From: Streptomyces cyaneus
GTDB taxonomy: Bacteria; Actinomycetota; Actinomycetes; Streptomycetales; Streptomycetaceae
Assembly: GCF_004028635.1 (NCBI RefSeq)
Contig: NZ_RQJW01000003.1
Location: forward strand, 992,001-1,056,000
DNA: 64,000 nt
Direction of reading: 5' to 3'
Each line of letters starts with the position of its first letter. Position 1 is the stretch's first letter. Under the pieces are notes generated by a model that worked only from the letters and a program-made list of their open reading frames with translations, ran no database searches and had not been told where the DNA came from. Positions 1 to 8,550 of the stretch are shown here, piece by piece. The position numbers were made by a program, and so were the translations under genes.

Positions 1-1856
1 TGGATGCCGACGTGGACCAGGCCCTCGTCGTCGGGCCGGGACACGAAGAGGGTGCGCTCCGGCAGGCCCGAGTGGAGGCGGGCCGTGACGCCGGGCTCCT
101 GGGAGTCGGTGGGGCGGCGGTTGAGCCAGCTGAGGTCGCGGTCCTGGCCGGAGCGCACCGACAGCTCGACCTGGCCCGTGCCGAGGGGGAAGTTCACCGG
201 CTGGACGACGGGCAGGTTCTCGGCGCGCTGGTCGGAGCTGCTGCCCTCGACGTACTGGAACTCGGCCCGGACCGGCGTCCTGCCCGACGTGTCGTACACG
301 ACCCGCATGCTCGCCAGCACGGCCCCCGTGAGCGGCCAGTCGGCGGTGCGGATGACCCGGCCGCGGTCGTCCTGGACGGGCTTGAGCGGGGCCGTGGCGC
401 CGAAGGGGGCGGCGGTGACGCGCATGGCGAGCAGTTCGCGCAAGAGCTGCTGGGCGCCGGGGGCGGCGGACGCCGCTTTGCGCCAGGCCGGGTAGAGGCT
501 GCCGAGGCCGGGGTTCAGGGCGGCCAGCAGGCGGGCGGTGTCGCTGCCGGGGCGCTGGTGGCCGGTGCCGCCGGAGGGGGCGGGCGTTGAGGCGCGCAGG
601 GCGGGGAGGACCGCGCCCAGGGCTTGGAAAGCCGCGGCGCGCGCATCACCCCCAAGGGGCGCGGGGAACTGCGCGACCAGCCCCAACGGCGCGGCAGACG
701 CTCGACGACCCTCCGCGGCACCCTCTTCGGCCGTCTGCGCGGGCGCCAACTCCAAGGCTCGCTCCGCCAGTTCCGCCAGCACCGCCTCCAACTGCTCGAA
801 CCACGCCGCGACGTCCTCATACGGCTCGGCCAGCACCTGCGCCTCCCCGAGCCGCGCCACGGGCTCCGCAAGCCGCGCCGCGAGCCGCTCGGGCGTCTTG
901 ATGCCGTCCAGGTCGTCCCGCAGGGGCGCCAGGACCTGGTCCTCGAAGTCCTCGATCAGCCGGCTGACCGGGCGCGGGTTCGGGACCTGAGGCGTCGGGG
1001 GCTCGTCGCCGGGCTCCCCCGGGGCCGCGGGAGCGGCGGTCCAGCGCCGTACCTCGTCGACGAGCTCCTTCAGGGTCGGCGGGGCCGACTTCGGCAGGGA
1101 GATCGCGGTGATCTCGTCCTCCCGGTCGACGCGCGTCTTGGCGACCGGCAACAACGTGCGCTCGCCGCCCGCCCGTTCGCCGAAGACGAAGAGCAACTGG
1201 TCGCCGGTCTGGAGGGAGTTCGCCGTTCCCTCGACGAAGAGCTCCGAGCGGCGCTCCAAGTCTTCGGGCGTGACCAGGGAGGGGCGCCGACGGCGTACCT
1301 TCAGCTCGTTCCAGTCCCAGCGGGCCGTCAGGTCACGGCTTGTCTCGAAGGTCAGCGACTGCTCGTCGGCCGACGCCGGCACGCTGTGGCTGCGGGCGCC
1401 GCGCGGGATCAGCACGGGCAGCGCCTCGGCGCGCGGGTCGCGTTCCAGGGTGTACGCGAGATGCGTGGCGGCGGCGACGCCGGGGCGCGGACGGTGGCCG
1501 ACGAGGCGGCCGAGCAGGACCAGGGAGCGGTGCTCGTTGGCCGTGCGGATGTAGGCCTCGTCGGCGATGCGCTCGGAGTGGAAGGTGAGCAGGTCGCCGA
1601 GGACGGCGGTGGCGTCGAGGAGGCCGATCGCCGGGTCGTCCGGGGTGCGGACGGTGAGGCCGCCCAGTGCCGGGTACGCCGGTGAGGCGAGCCGGTCGAG
1701 GAGAGCGGACAGGAAGGAGCCGTACTCGCCGACACGGTAGTCGAGGGCGGTGCGGCCGGGCGGGTTGTGCACGGGGGCCGGGGCGAGGCGCTCGTCGTCG
1801 CCGCCGCGGCAGGCGCCGCCGCAGGTGCACTCGTCGGTGATCGTGCCCTCCGTCAT
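1..1856 (-). CDS. CIS baseplate wedge protein, Afp12-like (partial, C-terminus outside window)
   Basis: Putative baseplate assembly protein of a contractile injection system. Translating the complement from the ATG at 1856 gives an uninterrupted frame of about 618 codons to the window edge. The first ~90 residues have the pattern usual in this family: a Gly/Arg entry segment, then DDPAIGLLDATAVLGDLLTF, then SERIADEAYIRTA. IPRG and a QSLTFET segment follow. In related systems this large protein works with the baseplate-J protein to build the wedges around the spike. The start overlaps the stop of the baseplate-J gene by 4 bp (ATGA) and a GGGAGGTG ribosome site precedes it, so the two are translationally coupled. 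The early CTCGGAC residues form a small Cys cluster whose role is unknown. The 3' part is missing, so full length and C-terminal domains cannot be judged. Confidence 0.82.
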   Translation of the reverse strand, partial: MTEGTITDECTCGGACRGGDDERLAPAPVHNPPGRTALDYRVGEYGSFLSALLDRLASPAYPALGGLTVRTPDDPAIGLLDATAVLGDLLTFHSERIADEAYIRTANEHRSLVLLGRLVGHRPRPGVAAATHLAYTLERDPRAEALPVLIPRGARSHSVPASADEQSLTFETSRDLTARWDWNELKVRRRRPSLVTPEDLERRSELFVEGTANSLQTGDQLLFVFGERAGGERTLLPVAKTRVDREDEITAISLPKSAPPTLKELVDEVRRWTAAPAAPGEPGDEPPTPQVPNPRPVSRLIEDFEDQVLAPLRDDLDGIKTPERLAARLAEPVARLGEAQVLAEPYEDVAAWFEQLEAVLAELAERALELAPAQTAEEGAAEGRRASAAPLGLVAQFPAPLGGDARAAAFQALGAVLPALRASTPAPSGGTGHQRPGSDTARLLAALNPGLGSLYPAWRKAASAAPGAQQLLRELLAMRVTAAPFGATAPLKPVQDDRGRVIRTADWPLTGAVLASMRVVYDTSGRTPVRAEFQYVEGSSSDQRAENLPVVQPVNFPLGTGQVELSVRSGQDRDLSWLNRRPTDSQEPGVTARLHSGLPERTLFVSRPDDEGLVHVGI

Positions 1857-4800
1857 CGGGCACCTCCCAGGGAAATCGCCAGCCGGCCGTTCTCCGGCCG
1901 GTCCGGGTCGTTGTCGCAGGTGGCGATCTCCAGCGGGCCGAGCCGCAGCACGCCGTCCTCCCTCTCTCCTCGGTCCGGCTCGTACAGCCTTTGCAGTCGG
2001 GTGACTTGGACGCTCTCCACGCCGGGGACCGCGGCCGCGACGGCGACGAGCCGGCTGAGCCGTACCGGTTCGCCGAAGGTCAGCGCATCCGGGTGGAAGA
2101 AGCCGAGGCGTCCGTCGGCGAGGCGGCCGTTGCCCAGGACGCGGTACAGCTCGGCCAGGATCTGCCCGTGCTGGTGCCCCGGCTTGGCGCACACGGTCAG
2201 CGCGATGTCCAGCGGGACGAGCCGCGCGGCGCCGACGACTAGGTCGTGGCCGATGCGCCGGTACGGCTCCAGGGACTGGGCGACCCGGGCCAGCAGCTCG
2301 GCCGAGGGGGCGCCGGCGCCGTACGCGTCGATCGCGACGTGCGCCTCCTGGACACTGCCGGTCCAGCGCAGGTCGGCGGCCGCGCGCTGCACGCCGGGCA
2401 GGGCGGTGGCGAGGGCCGCGTAGTCCTCGGCGGTGATCGCGCGCAGCCGGGTGCGGCGCAGGTCGAGCGGGGCCAACTGGCGTACCTGCTCCACGGGTTC
2501 GGGCTCGATGCCACCCTTGGCGGGCAGCGGGTTGCGGACCACGGCGGCGGGCGGCGGCGCGCAGTCGGACTGGACGACGAGGTGGTTGATGGCCTCCGCG
2601 CCGACGTTGCCGGCCGTTCCGCCGCCGAGACGGTAGTGCAGGGCGAGGCGGGATCCGGGCGTCGGCCTCGCGCCGTGCCGCCCGTCACCGAAACGCAGGG
2701 CGAGGCGCCCGTCGTCCTCCAGCTCGCCGACGAAGTGCCGGTCGCGGGGGCCGCTGTCGAGCAGGTCGCGGCGCGGCTCCCAGACCTTGTCGTCGTCCTC
2801 CCCATGAAGGCGTACGGCGGGCAGGGCGCGGCGCGGGTCGAGGTCGAGCGCGGCGGTCGCGGAGCCGCGCAGCACCGGCTCGTCGGGGTGCAGTCCGGCC
2901 GCGTACGCCGGGCCCCAGCTGTGGGCGATCTCCCAGGCGATGTGCCCGTCGAGGACGGTGCCCGCGCGGGCGCGTGCCGTCAGGACCTCGATCCGGCGCA
3001 GCTTGGCGTCGAGCAACTGGTCGCTGCGGTGCAGGAGTTCACGCAGGGCTCGGACGGGATGGCGGCGCAGCTCGATCCGCTCCAGGATCCTCAGGCCGTA
3101 GATCACCGTGAGTTCGGCGATCTCCTCCGCGCCGAGGCCGTCCCGGTCGCGGGCGCTGCGCCACAGCTCGACGAGCCGCTGCCGCACCCGGCCCGGAATC
3201 GCGGCGATCCGCTCGGCCTGCCCGGCGGCGACGGTGCCGAGGTCGGGGAAGGGCACCGCCTGCGCCACGGGCGCGCGGCCGAGGACGGGACGGAAGCGGG
3301 GCAGGATGCCCGGGTAGACGGACTGGGCCAGCAACGTGCGCAGGGCGGCCGCCTGGGCGTATGCGGTGCCGGGTACGACATGCTCGTGGCGCTGGCCGGC
3401 TCGTTCCAGGCCGAGTCCGGCGCGGTTGGTGGCGGATTCGCCGACGACTTCGAAGAGCTCACGGATGTCGTCGGGGGTCAGCGCCTCGCCGGATTCCGCC
3501 TGGTCCGTAAGGGAGTTGATGAGCCGGGCGGGCGCGTTGCCCTCGTCGCGGTCGTAGCAGCCGGCGGAGGGAGGGTCGCAGGGGGCGACGACGGCGGGGA
3601 ACTGCGGGACGGTGAACGTCTCGGGGAGCCCGTGCAGGGTGCGGCCGTGGTCGACGAGGACGACGTTGCCGCGCGCGAGGGTCACGCCCTCGACGGGCAG
3701 GCAATCACGGCCGCCGCGCGTGGCCAGGCAGAGCGGGAAGCGCAGGGCGTCCTCGGCCGCCCACGTGACCTCGAGGACGGGCTGGTCCTCGATGCGGTCG
3801 ACGGCAGGGGTGACGGAGGTCAGGCGTACGGCCTGGCGGTGGCTCGGGTCGGCATCGCCAGGGGTGCCGGTGCGCGGGCCCTTGACCTCCTCCAGGACGA
3901 GCAAGTCGCCGGGCTTCAGGTCGAGTTGCCGTTCGCGGCAGGTCTCCGCGTCGACCCACTCGTCGCGCAGGGTCGCGGAGGTGGCGCCCTTGGGCAGGGT
4001 GCACACCTCGCCGCCCCAGGTCCACAGCCCGATCGCGTTGTGCGCGACCCGCAGCTCCAGCGGGTCGACGGTGACGACCGGTTCGAAGACCTCCACCGAG
4101 CCGCGCTCGTCGAGGTCGCCGAGGTCGGCCTCGACGATGACGGTGCCGGGTTCGGGCCGGTCGTGCGGGTCGAGGGTGCGGACGTCGACGGAGGCGAAGC
4201 GGTAGGTGCCCGGGGCGAGCGTGTGGTCGCCGGCGGTCTGTACGGCGACGTAGGCGCGGGCCGTGCAGCCGTCGTGCATCGCGTAGTCGATGAGCCGGAC
4301 GTGACGCCGTACGGAGACGCGGCGGCGCGCGGTGTCGAGGTAGGCCTCGGTGGCGACGGCGTCCTGCTGATAGCTGATCTGGTCGCCGGTGTAGGCGAGC
4401 AGCTCGACCAGGGTCATGCCGAGGTCGGCGGGGTTGCGCTCGACCCAGTCGGGGGTGGTGAGCGCGAGCCGGTCCAGGAGCAGCTTGCGGATGGTGTCGT
4501 AGTCGCGGGCCGTGTAGTCGACGACGGGCACGGTGGGGTAGTCCGGACCGGCCTGCTCATCTTCCTTGCAGTCGAAGGGAGTTGGGCAGTCGGGCCGGAA
4601 GGCGAAGGTAGCGCTGTGGTAGCGCTGGTCGAAGCCGCGGAAGGGCTCGGTGCCGGGGCGGCCGTACGGGTCGGTCTCCACGAGGGAGAGCCGGTAGCGG
4701 GAGGTGTCGCCGGCCTTGTCGAGGGTGACGTAGAGCCGGTCGTCGAGCTCGGGATCCTCCTCGCGCTCGACGCTGACATCGACTGCGGTGATGCCCGTGA

Positions 4801-4972
4801 TGCGGCGGCCGCCGTCGACGCGGACGTTCTCCGGGCCGAGGCCGTGGGGCGCCTTGCCGAGGAAGGTGACGGTGAGCAACAGCCCGTCGTCATCGACCTC
4901 GACGGAGTCCACTCCGTTGAGCTGGGCGGCGCGCACCTTGGTCCGGCGGGAGGTGGCGGTCGTACCGGTCAT
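1853..4972 (-). CDS. CIS baseplate J-like protein (Afp11-like)
   Basis: A 1039-aa baseplate component. Residues ~1-110 form a beta-rich N-terminal domain (LNGVDSVEV, VDVSVEREEDPELDDRLYV). Residues ~150-250 carry the wedge signature: DYTARDYDTIRKLLLDRL, then DLGMTLVELLAYTGDQISYQ, then AYLDTARRRVSVRRHVRLIDY. The C-terminal third has TAEDYAALATALPGVQRA and FGEPVRLSRLVAVAAAVPGV, typical of gp6/baseplate J proteins that join wedges into a ring. The chosen ATG at 4972 overlaps the gp25 stop (ATGA), and the stop overlaps the next gene in the same way. At over 1000 residues it is longer than phage gpJ but normal for eCIS operons. The main uncertainty is the Afp numbering, not the baseplate role. Confidence 0.88.
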   Translation of the reverse strand: MTGTTATSRRTKVRAAQLNGVDSVEVDDDGLLLTVTFLGKAPHGLGPENVRVDGGRRITGITAVDVSVEREEDPELDDRLYVTLDKAGDTSRYRLSLVETDPYGRPGTEPFRGFDQRYHSATFAFRPDCPTPFDCKEDEQAGPDYPTVPVVDYTARDYDTIRKLLLDRLALTTPDWVERNPADLGMTLVELLAYTGDQISYQQDAVATEAYLDTARRRVSVRRHVRLIDYAMHDGCTARAYVAVQTAGDHTLAPGTYRFASVDVRTLDPHDRPEPGTVIVEADLGDLDERGSVEVFEPVVTVDPLELRVAHNAIGLWTWGGEVCTLPKGATSATLRDEWVDAETCRERQLDLKPGDLLVLEEVKGPRTGTPGDADPSHRQAVRLTSVTPAVDRIEDQPVLEVTWAAEDALRFPLCLATRGGRDCLPVEGVTLARGNVVLVDHGRTLHGLPETFTVPQFPAVVAPCDPPSAGCYDRDEGNAPARLINSLTDQAESGEALTPDDIRELFEVVGESATNRAGLGLERAGQRHEHVVPGTAYAQAAALRTLLAQSVYPGILPRFRPVLGRAPVAQAVPFPDLGTVAAGQAERIAAIPGRVRQRLVELWRSARDRDGLGAEEIAELTVIYGLRILERIELRRHPVRALRELLHRSDQLLDAKLRRIEVLTARARAGTVLDGHIAWEIAHSWGPAYAAGLHPDEPVLRGSATAALDLDPRRALPAVRLHGEDDDKVWEPRRDLLDSGPRDRHFVGELEDDGRLALRFGDGRHGARPTPGSRLALHYRLGGGTAGNVGAEAINHLVVQSDCAPPPAAVVRNPLPAKGGIEPEPVEQVRQLAPLDLRRTRLRAITAEDYAALATALPGVQRAAADLRWTGSVQEAHVAIDAYGAGAPSAELLARVAQSLEPYRRIGHDLVVGAARLVPLDIALTVCAKPGHQHGQILAELYRVLGNGRLADGRLGFFHPDALTFGEPVRLSRLVAVAAAVPGVESVQVTRLQRLYEPDRGEREDGVLRLGPLEIATCDNDPDRPENGRLAISLGGAR

Positions 4973-5364
4973 GCCGTGGCCCTCCCTTCGAACACGTCGT
5001 CGCGCCGGGTGCCGTCGGCGCGTATGGCGTACGACACGTACACGCGGACGACGTTGTCCTCGCTGATCACGTCGAGGGCCTCCACGTCGATGAGATCGCC
5101 GAGCCAGCGCTGGAGCGAGGCCTGGACGGAGAGTTCGAGGGTGCTGATGAGTTCCGGGCTCGTCGGTGCGAAGACCAGGTCGAGTAGTCCGCAGCCGAAG
5201 TCGGGGCGCATCACGCGTTCGCCGGGGCTGGTGAACAGCAGCTGTTCGATGAGGTCGTGGACGTGCTCGCCGTGGGTGGCGTGCGCGGTGCGGCCCCGGC
5301 GGTCGGCGCGGAAGGGGAACGCGATGTCGGAACGGGGCCTGGTTCCCCGGCTGGTGGGACTCAT
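4969..5364 (-). CDS. CIS baseplate protein, gp25/GPW family (Afp9-like)
   Basis: A 131-aa protein with the gp25-like (lysozyme-like fold) signature: HVHDLIEQLLFTSPGERVM followed by RPDFGCGLLDLVFAP, both near residues 35-65. In T4 and in eCIS this small protein sits in the wedge core, contacts the sheath and starts its assembly. The family is usually 110-150 aa, so this one looks complete. The ATG at 5364 overlaps the PAAR-like gene stop by 4 bp, and its own stop overlaps the baseplate-J start by 4 bp. That places it in a tightly coupled spike-tip-wedge block. No unusual residues seen. Confidence 0.9.
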   Translation of the reverse strand: MSPTSRGTRPRSDIAFPFRADRRGRTAHATHGEHVHDLIEQLLFTSPGERVMRPDFGCGLLDLVFAPTSPELISTLELSVQASLQRWLGDLIDVEALDVISEDNVVRVYVSYAIRADGTRRDDVFEGRATA

Positions 5365-5723
5365 CGGACGGTGACCTTTCGCTGCGCGGCCTGGACGACG
5401 GGCGGCCCCTGCGGCACGAACGCCGCGGTGAAGCACTCGGCCGCGGAGGTGTCCAGCAGCACGGGCGCACCGTCGGCGGTGATGCCGGTGCCGTCGGCGG
5501 TCCAGCGGACCGTGACGCAGGGTGCGGGCACCCCGTCCACGGTGTGCGGGCAGCCGGTGACGACGTAGCTGTGGGCGGCCGTGGCGACGGCGGCGCCACC
5601 GGCTCGTACGCCGCCGGAGGGTGTGGTGGCGGCGGTGACCCGACCGCCGTGCGGGCAGCCGATCACGGCGTCGGCGTCGAGCAGACTCCCAGGCATTTTC
5701 TTCGGTTCCCCCGTCTTTCTCAT
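5361..5723 (-). CDS. PAAR-like spike tip protein
   Basis: A 120-aa Gly/Val/Thr-rich protein with two Cys-containing turns, AVIGCPHGGRV (residues ~20-30) and VVTGCPHTV (~54-62), plus later Cys residues. This resembles PAAR/DUF4280-like tip proteins that cap the beta-helical spike in injection systems, where His/Cys residues can bind a metal. Its position between the spike gene and gp25 supports this. The ATG at 5723 overlaps the spike stop (ATGA). A second in-frame ATG at 5696 (MPGSLLDADAV) would give a more usual N-terminus but has a poor ribosome site. No effector extension is fused to it. The fold is inferred from context and Cys-His-Gly motifs, not from a clear family match. Confidence 0.68.
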   Translation of the reverse strand: MRKTGEPKKMPGSLLDADAVIGCPHGGRVTAATTPSGGVRAGGAAVATAAHSYVVTGCPHTVDGVPAPCVTVRWTADGTGITADGAPVLLDTSAAECFTAAFVPQGPPVVQAAQRKVTVR

Positions 5724-6256
5724 CGCTTGGAGAGCACGGTCAACTGGCCCTCGTTGATGGTCACTTCACGGCCGCGCAGAATGACTTCCGCCCCCGCGCC
5801 GGTCGCGATGACCACGGCCTCCTTGGTGATACGGATGTACGCGCCGCCCTGGGCCTGGAGGAGAATCCCCTGCTCGGCACCGGGCGTGTCGTTCATGACG
5901 AGCTTGTGCGCCTGCGGCGTCTGCACGACGACGGGCTTGTCGGGCGAGTTGGCTTGGAGTTCGCGGCGCGCGTCGGGCGGAAGCTCGTCGGCCGCCCCGT
6001 ACCAGCACCCGGTCCACACCGGGAAGCTGGGATCCCCCTGCTCGAACTCCACCCACACGCCGGCGCCCGGCGGCGGCACCACGAACAGCCCCGACTCAGG
6101 TCCGGTGAACGGCAGACAGGGCAGCGCCCAGGTGGACGGCTCGTCGCCGAGGACGTCCGGGACCTCGACGGTGATGCGGCCGATGCGCAACGGGTCGTCG
6201 TTGCTGACGACCCGGCCGCGGAACTTGCCGAGGTAGCGATTGCTGGGTGCCGCCAT
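5720..6256 (-). CDS. CIS spike protein, gp5/VgrG OB-fold (Afp8 C-terminal half)
   Basis: A 178-aa baseplate assembly protein V / gp5-like OB-fold followed by a short beta-helix. Visible marks are GKFRGRVVSNDDPLRIGRI at the N-terminus, VPPPGAGVWVEFEQGDPSFPVW near residues 60-85, and a repetitive beta region (GAYIRITKEAVVIATG, GREVTINEG) at the end. In eCIS such as Afp the spike and the gpD-like hub are fused in one Afp8 protein; here they are separate genes. The start is the ATG at 6256 with AGGAG about 10 bases upstream. The frame stays open farther upstream, but that part overlaps the gpD gene and does not resemble the family. The protein forms the puncturing spike carrying the PAAR-like tip. 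Confidence 0.9.
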   Translation of the reverse strand: MAAPSNRYLGKFRGRVVSNDDPLRIGRITVEVPDVLGDEPSTWALPCLPFTGPESGLFVVPPPGAGVWVEFEQGDPSFPVWTGCWYGAADELPPDARRELQANSPDKPVVVQTPQAHKLVMNDTPGAEQGILLQAQGGAYIRITKEAVVIATGAGAEVILRGREVTINEGQLTVLSKR

Positions 6257-6300
6257 GGTGGGGTTGCTCCTGGTTGATGGGTCGTGGGGTTCCGTGGGTG

Positions 6301-7440
6301 TCAGGGCCGGACGTAGTCGCTGCGCGCTTCCAAGCCCTCCCTGGAGAGGGTGAAGTTCTGCTGGTACGAGCCCGGGCGCAGGTTGTGCGTGACGGACTTG
6401 ACGAAGTAGTCGCCGTCGTAGGCCCGTCCCGAGCCGCGTACGCCGACGAGCTGGCGGGGCTGGAGGATGTAGCCGTGCCGGATCACGTCGAGCGAGCCGG
6501 AGCCGGAGACGACGTCGGCGGACACCGCGGCACGGGCGAGGAGTTCCGCCTCGGCCTGCTCGCGTTGCTGCTTGGCGGTGCCGGAGAGGGTCCTGCGCTT
6601 GAGGGCCGGGGTGGGCCGCTTGCCGAGGGGCGGGCGCAACGGGCTGATGGACGGCTGTGGGAGCAGGGCGGACTGCCGGGTCTCGGGGTTCTGCCACCGG
6701 GCCTGCGGCTCTTCGCGCGCGGTGCCGTCGTACGCGAACGTCAGCTGATCGACCGTGGAGTTGGCGTCCATGTTGACGTTGAGGGCGTGCTGACGGATAC
6801 CGAGTCGGACCTCCGGCCCCCAACGGGCGGAGGACTGACCCGGGTTGGGGCCGGGCTCCAGATAGAACGTGTAGCCGTTGGCGCGGGCGAGCTCGGTGAC
6901 GTACTGCAGGTCGGTCTGCGTCTGGTAGTGCACCCGCAGGTCCTGGTGCGGGGGCTGGGAAATCTTCTCGTTGTAGACATCGGGACGGATGCCGTAGTCG
7001 GAGTACCGGCGAAGGATGGCGAGCACCCGCTCGGACGGCGGCAGGTTGGGGTACCGGGCGGTGCGCTCCTCCAGGTCCATGAGGAGGGTGAGGTCCTCGC
7101 CGGTGACGGTGAGGGTGGAGTGGCCGGGCTGGTTGCTGGCGCCGACCTCGTGCCGGACGATGAGCCCGTCGAAGAGGACGTCCGGGGTGCCCTTGACGGC
7201 CACGGTGACGATGAGCCGGGTCTTGGGATCGAAGAACCCCTCGGGCAACAGCCGCCGGCTGATGATCCCGTTCTTGGTGAGATCGAAGGCGAGCTGGAAG
7301 CCACTGCGCTCCCCCGCCGTGGCCGTGATCTGGGCGGACAGCAGGGCCTCGGTCACCTCGGCCGGGACGGGCCGGGCGAGCTTGGGCCCCATGAGGAGCG
7401 TGATGTGGACGGGGCCCTGCCCCACGGGCAGATCAAACAC
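6301..7440 (-). CDS. CIS baseplate hub, phage late control gene D/gp27-like (Afp8 N-terminal half)
   Basis: A 379-aa hub protein of the gpD/gp27 family that adapts the hexameric tube to the trimeric spike. It starts with a beta-rich domain and contains FDGLIVRHEVG, STLTVTGEDLTLLMDLEE, YSDYGIRPDVY and the characteristic QTDLQYVTELARANGYTFYL (residues ~180-200). The C-terminus, GDYFVKSVTHNLRPGSYQQN, is the typical closing strand of these proteins. A charged linker near residues 270-320 (LKRRTLSGTAKQQREQAEAE) may be a flexible insert. The start is a GTG at 7440 with GGGGAGA upstream; it overlaps the preceding LysM-like gene by 8 bp. The spike gene follows about 45 bp downstream. Confidence 0.9.
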   Translation of the reverse strand: MFDLPVGQGPVHITLLMGPKLARPVPAEVTEALLSAQITATAGERSGFQLAFDLTKNGIISRRLLPEGFFDPKTRLIVTVAVKGTPDVLFDGLIVRHEVGASNQPGHSTLTVTGEDLTLLMDLEERTARYPNLPPSERVLAILRRYSDYGIRPDVYNEKISQPPHQDLRVHYQTQTDLQYVTELARANGYTFYLEPGPNPGQSSARWGPEVRLGIRQHALNVNMDANSTVDQLTFAYDGTAREEPQARWQNPETRQSALLPQPSISPLRPPLGKRPTPALKRRTLSGTAKQQREQAEAELLARAAVSADVVSGSGSLDVIRHGYILQPRQLVGVRGSGRAYDGDYFVKSVTHNLRPGSYQQNFTLSREGLEARSDYVRP

Positions 7441-7819
7441 GCCGGTCTCCCCTGCCGCCCGGGAACCCGCCGGCGAGCGGGATGTCGATGACGCGCCCGG
7501 CCTCGTCGGTCAACTCGCGTGGATCGAGGACGGGGTTGGCGTCGGCTATCTGCCACCACTGGCCGGGGTCGCCGAAGTAGCGCTGGGCGAGGAGGTCGGG
7601 GCGCTCGCCTGCGCCGACGGTGTGGGGCTGGGTGACGTCGCTGTCCGGGGCGGTCTCGTCGAGCGGGGGGAGCAAGCGGCGCTTGGTGTAACGGACTTCG
7701 GTGCCGTCGGCTCGGCGATGGATACCGATCTCGGCGTCGTGGTACCGGCTGGTGCGGGGATAGGGATGCGCCCCCGGGATGGCGTCCAGGGCGTTCTCGT
7801 ACGGCTCGATCTCAGCCAT
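7433..7819 (-). CDS. LysM-like baseplate/tail protein (tail protein X-like)
   Basis: A 128-aa protein whose C-terminal half looks like a LysM/tail-X module: HTVGAGERPDLLAQRYFG, then WWQIADANPVLDP, then a closing VIDIPL. In eCIS and phage baseplates such small proteins sit between tube and hub or at the tube-baseplate interface. The N-terminal half (residues 1-60) is polar with a PYPRTSRYHDAEI segment and no recognised domain. The ATG at 7819 follows an AGGAGCA-type site. It lies between the tube/adaptor gene (10-bp gap) and the gpD gene (8-bp overlap). Confident as a CIS structural protein, less so on exact Afp equivalence. Confidence 0.8.
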   Translation of the reverse strand: MAEIEPYENALDAIPGAHPYPRTSRYHDAEIGIHRRADGTEVRYTKRRLLPPLDETAPDSDVTQPHTVGAGERPDLLAQRYFGDPGQWWQIADANPVLDPRELTDEAGRVIDIPLAGGFPGGRGDRRV

Positions 7820-7829
7820 GGTCTGCTCC

Positions 7830-8516
7830 TCAGCCCCTTCCGATCACGGCGTTGGTTCCGGCGAGCCCGAGCCCGCCGAGGCTGCCGCCGCGCGCGGCTG
7901 CGGCGAGGCGTTCCTTCTGGGCGAGGTGCGCCAGGTAGAGGTCGGCGCCTCGGTGGCCCGCGGGGAGGTCGCTGACGGTGAGGATCTTCATGCCGATGCT
8001 GAGGGAGGCCCGGATGGGGTTGAGGTTCACGTCGAAGGCGGACTCGTTGACGGAGAGCTCGGTGAGCCGGACCGGCATGACGCGCTTGCTGCCCCAGGTG
8101 AAGAGGGTGAGCGGCATCTCGATCGGGCTGATCTCGATGGCACCCTTCTGCGACAGCTTGCTCGCGGCCCGGAGTTGGGCGACGGTCGGCTGCACCAGCA
8201 TTTCGAGGGTCGCGAGTTGCGGGTGGATGCCGTCGGGAGCGGCGACCTCGAACTGGTCGGTGGCGTCGATCTCGGCGGTGAACTTCCAGGTCTCCTGGGC
8301 GGGGCCCTTGAGGCGCAGAGCTTCGTTGCGGTCACCGCTACCGGTGCCGCCACCTCCGGAGTCGCCACTGTCGCCGGCGGACTGGGGGGCGACACTGCGC
8401 TCCAGGGTGTCCGGGTTGAACTGCAGGACGATGATCCGCTGGGGGGTGCCGGTGTCGGGGTTGACTACGACTATTCCGGAGCGGATGGGTTTGGGGATGT
8501 CGGCGTAGCGGGTCAC
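7830..8516 (-). CDS. CIS tube/adaptor protein (CIS_tube family, Afp5/Afp7-like)
   Basis: A 228-aa protein with the CIS tube-adaptor pattern: IIVLQFNPDTLERSV near residue 30, ETWKFTAEIDATDQFE near residue 75, and GIHPQLATLEMLVQPTVAQL after that. This family links the inner tube to the baseplate in eCIS particles. A Gly/Ser/Asp-rich loop (residues ~46-62, GDSGDSGGGGTGSGD) is inserted after the first strand and looks like a flexible surface loop. The C-terminus ends in a Gly/Leu/Ala-rich tail. It is placed just before the LysM-like gene. The ATG at 8516 is preceded by a weak purine stretch. The family match rests on recalled sequence patterns. Confidence 0.82.
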   Translation of the reverse strand: MTRYADIPKPIRSGIVVVNPDTGTPQRIIVLQFNPDTLERSVAPQSAGDSGDSGGGGTGSGDRNEALRLKGPAQETWKFTAEIDATDQFEVAAPDGIHPQLATLEMLVQPTVAQLRAASKLSQKGAIEISPIEMPLTLFTWGSKRVMPVRLTELSVNESAFDVNLNPIRASLSIGMKILTVSDLPAGHRGADLYLAHLAQKERLAAAARGGSLGGLGLAGTNAVIGRG

Positions 8517-8550
8517 GTTGTTTTCACCTGGTCTGGTTGAGGTGGGACGC

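Noticed and set aside
2246..5374. 1042-codon plus-strand open frame opposite the baseplate-J gene
   Set aside because: Antisense of a gene with clear baseplate motifs and ATGA coupling on the minus strand; Gly/Val/Glu-rich translation typical of a shadow frame.
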